Assembly (NCBI GenBank): GCA_963735455.1
Contig: CAVTKZ010000004.1
Location: forward strand, 434,001-498,000
DNA length: 64,000 nucleotides
Reading direction: 5' to 3'
Source of the DNA: Palsa-1033 sp963735455
Lineage (GTDB): Bacteria > Chloroflexota > Limnocylindria > Limnocylindrales > CSP1-4
The notes below the pieces were generated by a model. The model did no database searches and had not been told where the DNA came from. It worked only from the letters and a program-made list of their open reading frames with translations. Positions 18,211-25,425 of the stretch are shown piece after piece (the first letter of the stretch is position 1; each line of letters opens with the position of its first letter). Both the position numbers and the translations under genes were made by a program.

Positions 18211-19563
18211 ATGTCATCCCATCGCGAGGCGCCGTCGATCTCGAAGGATCCCGTCGCCGACAACACCGATACGTATGCCTTCGTCAGCCCGGACGCTCCC
18301 GACACCGTCACCCTGATCATGAATTACATCCCCGGCGAGTCGCCGGCGGGTGGTCCGAACTTCTATGAGTTCGGCACGGACGTCCTGTACGAGTTCGTGA
18401 TCGACAACGACGGCGACGGCAAGCCCAACCTCTTTTACCAGTTCCGTTTCGAGACCAAGGTCAAGAACGAGAACACCTTCCTGTACAACACGGGCCCGAT
18501 CAGCAGCCTGACCAGCGCGTCCTGGAACCGGGTCCAGACGTACTCCGTCACCCGATCCACGGGCCGCCACACGCACGTCCTTGGGTCCGATCTGCTCTGC
18601 CCGCCGGCCAACATCGGTCCGCGCTCCACCCCCAACTACGCCGCGCTGGCGAGCGCAGCCGTCCACACCCTCAAGGACGGCACCAAGGTCTTCGCCGGCC
18701 AGCGCCGTGACGGCTTCTTCGTCGACCTGGGCTCGATCTTCGACCTGGGCGACCTGCGGCCGTTCGAGAACCTGCACCTCATCCCGACCGCCGCGACCGC
18801 CGGGCACGACGCGCTCGCCGCGTTGAACGTCCACACGATCGCGCTGCAGATCCCCAAGACCAGCCTGACCAAGGGTGGCCATAGCCCGACGGCCGTGACC
18901 GACAGCCGCTCGACGGTCGGGATCTTCGCTCGCGCCAGCCGGCGCCGGGCGCGGATCACGCACGGCTCGCAGGAGGTCCAGTCCGGCGCGTGGAACCAGG
19001 TGTCGCGCCTGGGCAACCCGCTGATCAACGAGGTCATCACCCCGATGGCCAGGAAGGACCACTGGAACGCGGTGTCGCCGAGCGCCGACCACGAGTTCAT
19101 CCACTACGTCCAGCACCCCGAGCTGGCCGGGCTGCTGAACGTGCTCTACCCCGGCGTCTTTCCCCACCTCGCGGCCTACACCAAGCCGCGAGCGGACCTC
19201 CAGGCCATCCTGATGACCGGCATCCCGGCGGGCATCGTGTCCGGTTTCCAGAACTACACCGGCCCGGTCATCGCCGACATGCTCCGCCTCAATATGGCCA
19301 TTCCGCCGACGACCTCGAGCCCGAACGTGCTTGGCGTCGTGGGTGGCGACCTGGCCGGCTTCCCGAACGGACGACGGGTGTTCGACGACGTGGTCACGAT
19401 CGAGGTCCGGGCGATCGCCGGCGTGACCATCCCGCTCGTCGACCCGAGCTTCGTCCCTGACGCCGCGGCTTCGGCCGTGACCGACGGTTCGAGCCCGGGC
19501 GACATCTACCTCGACCACTTCCCGTACCTGGGCACGCCGCTCAGCGGGTTCGACACTCCATAG
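18211..19563 (+). CDS. DUF4331 family protein
   Basis: 450 residues. The opening MSSHREAPSISKDPVADNTD and the following TYAFVSPD are the hallmark of DUF4331; later come FYEFGTDVLYEFVIDNDGDG, a likely Ca-binding Asp-rich loop, FAGQRRDGFFVDLGSIFDL and a C-terminal LAGFPNGRRVFDDVVTIEVR. Function is unknown; members are found outside the cytoplasm and are beta-rich. Here the annotated protein has no signal peptide, but the small Tat-signal protein directly upstream could co-export it. Transcription ends at the twin hairpins at 19567-19628. Confidence 0.85.
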   Translation: MSSHREAPSISKDPVADNTDTYAFVSPDAPDTVTLIMNYIPGESPAGGPNFYEFGTDVLYEFVIDNDGDGKPNLFYQFRFETKVKNENTFLYNTGPISSLTSASWNRVQTYSVTRSTGRHTHVLGSDLLCPPANIGPRSTPNYAALASAAVHTLKDGTKVFAGQRRDGFFVDLGSIFDLGDLRPFENLHLIPTAATAGHDALAALNVHTIALQIPKTSLTKGGHSPTAVTDSRSTVGIFARASRRRARITHGSQEVQSGAWNQVSRLGNPLINEVITPMARKDHWNAVSPSADHEFIHYVQHPELAGLLNVLYPGVFPHLAAYTKPRADLQAILMTGIPAGIVSGFQNYTGPVIADMLRLNMAIPPTTSSPNVLGVVGGDLAGFPNGRRVFDDVVTIEVRAIAGVTIPLVDPSFVPDAAASAVTDGSSPGDIYLDHFPYLGTPLSGFDTP

Positions 19564-19566
19564 CCC

Positions 19567-19628
19567 CTGGGGCGGCCTCGCCGCCCAGGATCCGATCAAG
19601 CCCGGCGTGCCTGCCAGCCGCCGGGCTT
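19567..19628. terminator. Bidirectional terminator (two hairpins)
   Basis: A first hairpin GGGCGGC-CTC-GCCGCCC (19570-19586) is followed by AAGCCCGGCG (19598-19607) pairing exactly with CGCCGGGCTT (19619-19628), then TCTC. It sits between the convergent DUF4331 gene and histidine-rich gene. Confidence 0.6.
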
Positions 19629-19654
19629 CTCAATTCGCCGATCAGGGATCGGGT

Positions 19655-20107
19655 TCAAGGCCGCGTGGACCGCCAGTCGACCTCGGCGACCTGGCCGCCG
19701 ATGATCGTCACCCGGTCGGGCAGGCTTGGGTCGTCGGTCCAGATCCGGTAGGTGCCGGCCCTGAGCTCGACGTAGATCCCGGCGTAGGTGACCTGGCCGC
19801 CCGAGCGCCGCTCGTGGATCGCCGTGTGGGTCCGATGGCCATGACCATGCCCCTGGTCGTGCTCGTGACGGAGCTCGTGACCGTGTGCGGGGCCGTGCTC
19901 GTGGCCGTGCTCGTGGCCTCGGTCCTGCTCGTGACCCTGACCATCGTCGTGTCCGGGCCGATCGTCCGGGTCATCGATCGGGCTGACCTCGATCTCGCGA
20001 CCATTGAGGGCGGCATCGGTGTACAGGATCAGGGCTCCGATGTCGCCGCCGATGTCGAGGACCGCGTCCTCCAGGGAGAAGCCCGCGGGGCGGGGAGCGT
20101 CAGGCAT
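19655..20107 (-). CDS. Conserved small protein with a histidine-rich insertion
   Basis: 150 residues from an ATG with AGAGGAG 8 bases upstream. The conserved core reads LDIGGDIGALILYTDAALNG, REIEVSPID, and, after an insertion, RTHTAIHERRSGGQVTYAGI and YVELRAGTYRIW. The insertion of about 50 residues holds 15 histidines together with Asp/Glu (repeats of GHEHGHEH and HGHGH type), a likely Zn, Ni or Cu binding loop. The core family occurs in Actinomycetota and Chloroflexota, with no known function as far as I recall. Metal buffering or sensing is inferred from composition. It faces the DUF4331 pair and diverges from the EamA transporter. Confidence 0.65.
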   Translation of the reverse strand: MPDAPRPAGFSLEDAVLDIGGDIGALILYTDAALNGREIEVSPIDDPDDRPGHDDGQGHEQDRGHEHGHEHGPAHGHELRHEHDQGHGHGHRTHTAIHERRSGGQVTYAGIYVELRAGTYRIWTDDPSLPDRVTIIGGQVAEVDWRSTRP

Positions 20108-20228
20108 TTGGATCGATCTCCTCTGGGGCGGATACGCTCCTGCCCGGAGCCCGGTTCCCGGCGTCGCAACCCGCGCGGCGCAGTGCGTGTTCCATCCTAT
20201 GAGAAGCCGCTGGAGATGCCCGACCCCG

Positions 20229-21194
20229 ATGAGGACTGGACCCGCAGCCAAGCTCGAGACTGTCTCGCCGGCCGCTTCGCGCCTTCCGTGGCAAGCCGCG
20301 TTCATCGTCCTGGCCGGGATCTGGGGCTGCTCGTTCTACTTCATCAAGCTGGGTCTCGAGGGCCTGGACCCGATCCAGGTCGCGTTCGCCCGATGCCTCA
20401 TCGGAGCGCTCGCCCTGGTCGCCGTGACCGCGATCAGCCGGACCCGGCTGCCGCGGGCCGCGGCCACCTGGCGCCACCTCTTCGTGATGGCCGCCCTGAT
20501 GAACGTGATCCCGTTCGTCCTCTTCTCGTACGGCGAGACGCAGGTCAGCTCGATCCTGGCCGGGATCATCAACGGCGCGACCCCGTTGAGCACCCTGGCC
20601 GTGGTCCTGATCGCCTTCCCCGAGGAGGAGCCGACCGCCAGCCGGGTCGTCGGATTGCTGATCGGCTTCCTGGGGATCCTGGTCGTGGTTGGCATCTGGA
20701 ACGGCCTGGGCCAGGGTGAGCTGCCAGGGATCCTGGCCTGCATCGGGGCGATCTGCGGCTACGGCGTCGCCTATCCCTACGGCCGGCGCCACCTGATCGG
20801 GCTGGCCGACGGGCCGATCTCGCTGGCCACGGGCCAGATCCTGGCGGCGACCCTGCTCCTCCTGCCGCTGGTGGCCCTGTCGGGCGCACCCGCCGGCCCG
20901 ATTGGGCCGAGTGTCATCCTGGGCATGCTCGGCCTGGGCGCGCTGGGCACCGGGATCGCCTACGTCCTGAACTACCGGATCGTGGCCGCCGCCGGGGCGA
21001 CCACGGCGAGCACGGTCACCTACCTGACGCCACTGGTGGCGATCCTCGTCGGGCTGGCCTTCCTGGGTGAGCCGCTGACCTGGAATGAGCCGCTGGGCGG
21101 TCTGATCGTGGTCCTCGGCGTGGCCGTCTCGCAAGGCCGCCTGCGCGGCCTGGCCCGGCGCCTGGTCGCCGATTCGGCCGAACCATTTACATGA
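20229..21194 (+). CDS. EamA/DMT-family transporter
   Basis: About 321 residues with ten hydrophobic segments in two EamA repeats (first AAFIVLAGIWGCSFYFIKLG, second from GILACIGAICGYGVAYPYG). Conserved features include FLFSYGETQVSSILAGIING with TPLSTLAVVLIAF in the first half and TASTVTYLTPLVAILVGLAF in the second. These are drug/metabolite exporters of unknown substrate. The start is uncertain: the ATG at 20229 has GGAGA 12 bases upstream, and another ATG lies at 20199. The stop overlaps the operator of the next gene, which may therefore be silenced or read through independently. Confidence 0.78.
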   Translation: MRTGPAAKLETVSPAASRLPWQAAFIVLAGIWGCSFYFIKLGLEGLDPIQVAFARCLIGALALVAVTAISRTRLPRAAATWRHLFVMAALMNVIPFVLFSYGETQVSSILAGIINGATPLSTLAVVLIAFPEEEPTASRVVGLLIGFLGILVVVGIWNGLGQGELPGILACIGAICGYGVAYPYGRRHLIGLADGPISLATGQILAATLLLLPLVALSGAPAGPIGPSVILGMLGLGALGTGIAYVLNYRIVAAAGATTASTVTYLTPLVAILVGLAFLGEPLTWNEPLGGLIVVLGVAVSQGRLRGLARRLVADSAEPFT

Positions 21195-21210
21195 CAGATC
21201 CTGACATGAA
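21190..21210 (+). promoter_or_regulatory. Operator site 1 (CATGAC-N7-GACATGAA)
   Basis: CATGAC (21190-21195), seven bases ending in CCT, then GACATGAA. The same pattern occurs at 22477-22499. The site ends 6 bases before the -10 box of the WYL regulator, covering its -35 region. Confidence 0.55.
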
Positions 21211-21216
21211 CCTTGG

Positions 21217-21222
21217 TATGCT
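21217..21222 (+). promoter_or_regulatory. -10 box TATGCT for the WYL regulator
   Basis: TATGCT lies 6 bases before the ATG at 21229 and 6 bases after operator site 1. Confidence 0.5.
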
Positions 21223-21228
21223 TCGACG

Positions 21229-22194
21229 ATGCGTGCGTCGCGCCTGGTGTCGCTCCTGCTCCTGCTCCAGAGCCGCGGCCGGCTGACGGCCGCGGAGCTC
21301 GGGACCGAGCTGGAAGTCTCGGAGCGCACGATCCATCGCGACGTCGAGGCGTTGGCCGCCGCCGGCGTGCCGATCTATGCCGAACGAGGTCCGTACGGTG
21401 GGATCCGGCTGGTCGACGGCTACCGGACCCGGCTGACCGGGATGACGGCCGGCGAGGCCGAGGCCCTCTTCCTGGCCGGCGTCCCGGGCCCGGCCGCCGA
21501 GCTCGGCCTGGGGACGGTGGTCGCCGCGGCCCGGCTCAAGGTCCTGGCGGCATTGCCGCCCGAGCTCCGCACCCGGGCCTCGCGGCTGGTCGAACGCTTC
21601 CACCTCGACGCCGTGGGCTGGTATCAGGGCTCCGAGCCAGTGCCCCTTCTGGCGGCGGTCTCCGAGGCGGTCTGGGCGAGCGAGCAGGTCAGTGTCGACT
21701 ACCGCCGTGACCGGGTGGTGACTCGCCTGCTCGAGCCGCTCGGGCTCGTCCTCAAAGCCGGCGTCTGGTACGTCGTGGCCCAATACGAGGGCCAGATCCG
21801 GACCTACCGTGTCTCACGCTTCGACCGGGTGGAAGCGACGGGTGAGCGATTCGAGCGGCCGGCCGGCTTTGACCTGGCCGGCTACTGGGCCGAGTCGACC
21901 GCCGCCTATGAGCGCGAGACGCCCCGGACTGCGGTCTGTGTCCGGGTCCGAACCGGGCGCCTTGGCCGGCTGCGCGACGTCGTCGGCCATCGGGTGATGG
22001 ACGAGGCAGAGCCGGCTCCGGGTGATGAGCTGACCGGTTGGACCCGGCTCAACCTCCGGCTCGACTGGCCCGACGAGATCGCCGGCCGGCTGCTCAGCCT
22101 GGGGCCTGACCTGGAGGTGCTCGAGCCGGCGAGCGTGCGGGCTGAGATCGAAGCCCTGGCCGGCGGCGTCGTCGGGCGCTACGCAGCCGGCTGA
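21229..22194 (+). CDS. HTH (DeoR-type) and WYL-domain transcriptional regulator, YafY-like
   Basis: 321 residues. Residues 1-60 form a winged helix (LLLLLQSRGRLTAAELGTEL, VSERTIHRDVEAL), residues about 130-200 are the WYL domain (VDYRR...VVTRLLEPLGLVLKAG, VWYVVAQ), and a WCX-like C-terminal extension follows. WYL domains bind nucleic acids or small ligands, and many such proteins are damage- or stress-responsive. A matching operator pair sits in front of this gene and of the 65-residue gene at 22212, so it probably represses itself and that neighbour. No SD is present; the -10 box is 6 bases before the ATG. Confidence 0.8.
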   Translation: MRASRLVSLLLLLQSRGRLTAAELGTELEVSERTIHRDVEALAAAGVPIYAERGPYGGIRLVDGYRTRLTGMTAGEAEALFLAGVPGPAAELGLGTVVAAARLKVLAALPPELRTRASRLVERFHLDAVGWYQGSEPVPLLAAVSEAVWASEQVSVDYRRDRVVTRLLEPLGLVLKAGVWYVVAQYEGQIRTYRVSRFDRVEATGERFERPAGFDLAGYWAESTAAYERETPRTAVCVRVRTGRLGRLRDVVGHRVMDEAEPAPGDELTGWTRLNLRLDWPDEIAGRLLSLGPDLEVLEPASVRAEIEALAGGVVGRYAAG

Positions 22195-22211
22195 GCGGGG
22201 TCAGCTCCGGC

Positions 22212-22409
22212 TCAGCCCAGGGCCGGCTCGATCCGCTGGCCCGCGTCCGCGCAGGGCGCCGGGCTGGCGTCCCGTTCCGCCTGAGGAGACTCGGCCGCCG
22301 CCCCATTGCGCTCGGCCAGGTCCCGCTCGAAGCGCGCCTGGCGGAGGTTCTCGTCCGTCGTCCGGCGCCGCTCCGCGATCACGATCCGGGCAAGCTCGAT
22401 GTTCAGCAT
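22212..22409 (-). CDS. Small conserved hypothetical protein (65 aa)
   Basis: The N-terminus MLNIELARIVIAERRRTTDE followed by NLRQARFERDLAER is an amphipathic helix rich in Arg/Glu; the C-terminal half is low in structure. An AGGAG site lies 6-7 bases before the ATG. Similar short proteins beginning with this pattern are common next to regulators and transporters in high-GC bacteria, without known function. Its promoter carries operator site 2, shared with the convergent WYL regulator, so the two genes are likely co-regulated. Confidence 0.6.
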   Translation of the reverse strand: MLNIELARIVIAERRRTTDENLRQARFERDLAERNGAAAESPQAERDASPAPCADAGQRIEPALG

Positions 22410-22463
22410 GGCGGCTCTCCTCGTCGGCGGCGATCTCGTCTGACCGCATCACTTCTACGAGGA

Positions 22464-22469
22464 ATCCTA
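22464..22469 (-). promoter_or_regulatory. -10 box TAGGAT for the 65-aa gene
   Basis: On the minus strand TAGGAT lies 7 bases after operator site 2, the same geometry as at the WYL gene. It implies a 5' leader of about 45-50 bases with an SD. Confidence 0.4.
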
Positions 22470-22476
22470 GCGCGCG

Positions 22477-22499
22477 TTCATGACTAAACCTGTCATGAA
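22477..22499 (-). promoter_or_regulatory. Operator site 2 (TTCATGAC-N7-GTCATGAA)
   Basis: A perfect 8+8 inverted repeat with a 7-base spacer ending in CCT on the plus strand, matching site 1 at 21190-21210 in arms, spacing and spacer end. Confidence 0.6.
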
Positions 22500-22569
22500 T
22501 CTCGGCCGGATCGACTGTTAACGCTGCCCTGATCGGCCTGGTTGGGGCCCGCACGCCGGGCCCCCGGGA

Positions 22570-22890
22570 CTACGCGCCGGGGGCGCGATAGGCGACCTTG
22601 ACCTTGGTCGCCGCGTCAACTTCCTTGGGGCTCAGGAGGACCGTCGTCTTGATCCGCGCTGCCCCGGATGCACCGACCGCCAGGCTGACCGCCGACGCCT
22701 CGAGATTGCCCGGCAGGTCGGCGATCAGGTAGACGTCGTGGTCGCCGAAGGCGAAGTAGAACGCTTCGAGCTTGCCGCCCTGGGCCTCGACCAGCTTGCC
22801 GATCGACTTCGCCCGGCTGGTGCCGCCCTCCTTGACGAGGCCCTTCAGGCCCTCATGGGTATACGAGACCTGCCACAGGTACTTGGCCAT
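22570..22890 (-). CDS. GYD-domain protein
   Basis: 106 residues, the full length of the GYD family (PF08734). It reads MAKYLWQVSYTHEGLKGLVK, EGGTSRAKSIGKLVEAQGG, then KLEAFYFAFGDHDVYLIADL and a C-terminal strand with VLLSPKEVDAATK. The G-D-H-D-V-Y segment is the variant of the name-giving GYD motif. The fold is a small alpha-beta ferredoxin-like dimer; function is unknown. A strong GAGGAGGG site precedes the ATG at 22890. It seems to be a single-gene unit facing the small gene at 22212. Confidence 0.82.
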   Translation of the reverse strand: MAKYLWQVSYTHEGLKGLVKEGGTSRAKSIGKLVEAQGGKLEAFYFAFGDHDVYLIADLPGNLEASAVSLAVGASGAARIKTTVLLSPKEVDAATKVKVAYRAPGA

Positions 22891-23140
22891 CACGACCCTC
22901 CTCGGATTGCTCGGTCCGGCGTTCGCGCGACGCGCGGCTTGCTGGCTTGAGATCCACTCTGGCCGAAGGCTCGTCCCTTGTCCAGCGTGGCCCTGGCGCT
23001 TCGCGAGAGCGGGCGAATCGCAGGGCCGAGGTCCGGATCCGGGAGTAGCCCCGGGCGCGCCACATGTCCGACTCGACCAGCGTCCACCTGATCGATATGC
23101 TCGCCGTTGGCGCGCACCGGTGGGAGTCGCGAGGCGCTCG

Positions 23141-23869
23141 ATGAATACCCGCTCGATCAGGCCGTCCCAGGTTCGACGGCTGGCCGTGATCTCGGCAACC
23201 CTGGCGATCGTGCTCGCCAGCTGCGCCAGCTCGAGCTCCACGCCGACGCCGGGTCCGACAAGCCCGCCGGCCTCGCCGTCGGACGCCTCGACCTCGGTCG
23301 CGCCGAGCACGGCTCCGACTGCGTCGCCAACGCTCGCCGCAACTCCGTCGCCGAGCGTGGAACCCAGCGCGGAGCCCAGCCCCACCGGTTCCGACGAGCC
23401 GAGTGCCGAGCCGACCGACGGGCCGACGCCGGCGCCGACACCGTTCCAGTTCGGCGCCCGCGATCCCGTGACGGGCCTGAAGATGACCGGCCAGGACTTG
23501 GGTGACGAGACCGCCACCGACCCCGGCCACCAGCGGTTCACGCTCACCTGGCAGACGCCGACCTCGGCCAGCACGACCATCCGCGTGCTGGGCGTCACCA
23601 AGTGCTATGCCGACGAGACCACCACCAATCGGCCCTGCGTGCGGACCACGACTCACATCACCGCCTCGCGCGAGGTCCTGATCCGCAAGGTCCTGGCCTC
23701 CGCCCGCTCGGCAAGCTGGACCTGGCCGCAGTGGGAGGAGATCGGCGAGCCGATCGCCACCGACGGCCCGCACGACTTCTACGGGATCATCGTGACCTTG
23801 ACGACCGGCGCGACGGTCAAGGTCGTTGTCCTGGATACCTCTCTGACCTGCTTCGGCTGCGCCTACTGA
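23141..23869 (+). CDS. Secreted lipoprotein with Ser/Thr/Pro-rich stalk
   Basis: 242 residues. The signal region ends LAIVLASC with C28 as the likely lipidation site. Residues about 30-103 are a stalk of Pro, Ser, Thr, Ala and Glu (repeats of PSAEPS and PTPAPTP type). A globular domain of about 135 residues follows (FGARDPVTGLKMTGQDLGDE and VLGVTKCYADETTTNRPCVR) with four cysteines, two near residue 170 and two in the terminal LTCFGCAY, which may form disulfides. I do not recognise the domain. It is probably displayed on the outer face of the membrane. The start follows GGGAG with long spacing and is moderately certain. Confidence 0.65.
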   Translation: MNTRSIRPSQVRRLAVISATLAIVLASCASSSSTPTPGPTSPPASPSDASTSVAPSTAPTASPTLAATPSPSVEPSAEPSPTGSDEPSAEPTDGPTPAPTPFQFGARDPVTGLKMTGQDLGDETATDPGHQRFTLTWQTPTSASTTIRVLGVTKCYADETTTNRPCVRTTTHITASREVLIRKVLASARSASWTWPQWEEIGEPIATDGPHDFYGIIVTLTTGATVKVVVLDTSLTCFGCAY

Positions 23870-23932
23870 TCGCCCAGCCTGGTGCCCCAGGAGGGTCGGG
23901 AAGGGGCAGGACCACGCTCGCCATCCGTCGCG

Positions 23933-23961
23933 TTGACGCTCGGGCGCGGAATTCCGATAAT
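23933..23961 (+). promoter_or_regulatory. Promoter of the suf operon
   Basis: TTGACG at 23933-23938 and GATAAT at 23956-23961, 17 bases apart: the best sigma-70-type promoter in the window. It gives a leader of about 50 bases before sufB. Confidence 0.65.
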
Positions 23962-23988
23962 ATGGGTCGGGATTAACCCGAGACCCAT
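23962..23988 (+). promoter_or_regulatory. Dyad at the suf transcription start
   Basis: ATGGGTCGGG (23962-23971), ATTAA, then CCCG and AGACCCAT (23977-23988) form an inverted repeat with a two-base offset directly after the -10 box. It could be an operator (for example for an Rrf2-type iron-sulfur regulator) or a leader hairpin. Confidence 0.45.
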
Positions 23989-24021
23989 TCCGAATCGGCA
24001 GCCCTGCCGTCTGGAGACCCG

Positions 24022-25425
24022 ATGACGACGACCCGCGAAATCGTCAGCGACCGTCGCGATGAATACGCCTTCCACGACGACATCGACTACCTCGCCCAGA
24101 CGAAACGGGGCCTGACCCGGGAGACCGTCGAGGACATCAGCCGGTTCAAGGACGAGCCTGACTGGATGCTCCAGTTCCGGCTGCGGGCGTACGAGCACTT
24201 CGTGAAGCGGCCGATGCCCACCTGGGGCGGCAACCTGCTCGACATCGACCTCGACAAGATCGTCTACTACCGCAAGCCGTCGGCCGGTGAGGAGAAGTCC
24301 TGGGACGACGTCCCCGAGAAGATCAAGGCGACCTTCGAGAAGCTGGGCATCCCCGAGGCCGAGCGCAAGTTCCTGGCCGGAGTGGGCGCCCAGTACGACA
24401 GCGAGGTCGTCTACCACTCGGTCCGCGAGGAGCTGAGCAAGATCGGGGTCGTGTTCATGGGCACCGACCAGGCGCTCAAGGAATACCCCGAGCTCTTCCG
24501 CCAGTACTTCGCCACGGTGGTCCCGCCCGAGGACAACAAGTTCGCGGCGCTCAACAGCGCGGTCTGGTCGGGCGGCTCGTTCGTCTACGTCCCGAAGGGC
24601 GTCGAGGTCCCGCTCCCGCTGCAGGCCTACTTCCGGATCAACGGCGAGAACACCGGCCAGTTCGAGCGGACCCTGATCATCGTCGACGAAGGCGCCAAGG
24701 TTCACTACATCGAGGGCTGCACCGCCCCGATCTACGCCACCGACTCGCTCCATGCCGCGGTCGTCGAGGTGATTGCGCTGCCCGGCTCGAAGGTTCGCTA
24801 CACGACGATCCAGAACTGGTCGAACGACGTCTACAACCTGGTCACCAAGCGAGCCCACGCCCACACCAACTCGACCGTCGAGTGGATCGACGCAAACACC
24901 GGTAGCCGGCTGACGATGAAGTACCCGGCGATCTACCTGCGCGGCGAGGGCGCCACGGCCGACATCATCAGCGTCGCGGTGGCCGGCAAGGGCCAGCACC
25001 AGGACACCGGCGCCAAGGCGATCCACCTGGCCAAGAACACCCGCAGCCGGATCGTCAGCAAGTCGGTCAGCAAGGACGGCGGCCGGGCCACCTACCGCGG
25101 CTCGCTCAAGGTGATGCCCGGCGCGACGAACGTGGTCGCCTCGGTCCGCTGCGACGCGCTGATGCTCGACGACATCAGCCGGAGCGACACCTACCCGTAC
25201 ATCGACATCCAGGAAGACGATACGACGATGACCCACGAGGCAGTCGTGGGCAAGATCAGCGCCGACCAGATCTTCTACCTGATGAGCCGGGGTCTGACCG
25301 AGAACGAGGCCCAGAACCTGATCGTGCAGGGCTTCCTGGAGGTCTTCACCAAGGAGCTCCCGATGGAGTACGCGATCGAGTTCAACCGGCTGGTCAAGCT
25401 CGAGATGGAGGGGTCGCTGGGATGA
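24022..25425 (+). CDS. sufB: Fe-S cluster assembly scaffold SufB
   Basis: 467 residues, the normal SufB length. It contains the diagnostic LNSAVWSGGSFVYVPKGVEV, IVDEGAKVHYIEGCTAPIYA, SVEWIDANTGSRLTMKYPAI-type core strands (here TVEWIDANTGSRLTMKYPAI), RCDALMLDDISRSDTYPYID and the C-terminal MSRGLTENEAQNLIVQGFLE. SufB forms the beta-helical scaffold with SufD and the ATPase SufC on which [4Fe-4S]/[2Fe-2S] clusters are built. GGAG lies before the ATG. sufD overlaps its stop by four bases. No sufC, sufS or sufU is present in the window, so they must lie elsewhere. Confidence 0.96.
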   Translation: MTTTREIVSDRRDEYAFHDDIDYLAQTKRGLTRETVEDISRFKDEPDWMLQFRLRAYEHFVKRPMPTWGGNLLDIDLDKIVYYRKPSAGEEKSWDDVPEKIKATFEKLGIPEAERKFLAGVGAQYDSEVVYHSVREELSKIGVVFMGTDQALKEYPELFRQYFATVVPPEDNKFAALNSAVWSGGSFVYVPKGVEVPLPLQAYFRINGENTGQFERTLIIVDEGAKVHYIEGCTAPIYATDSLHAAVVEVIALPGSKVRYTTIQNWSNDVYNLVTKRAHAHTNSTVEWIDANTGSRLTMKYPAIYLRGEGATADIISVAVAGKGQHQDTGAKAIHLAKNTRSRIVSKSVSKDGGRATYRGSLKVMPGATNVVASVRCDALMLDDISRSDTYPYIDIQEDDTTMTHEAVVGKISADQIFYLMSRGLTENEAQNLIVQGFLEVFTKELPMEYAIEFNRLVKLEMEGSLG

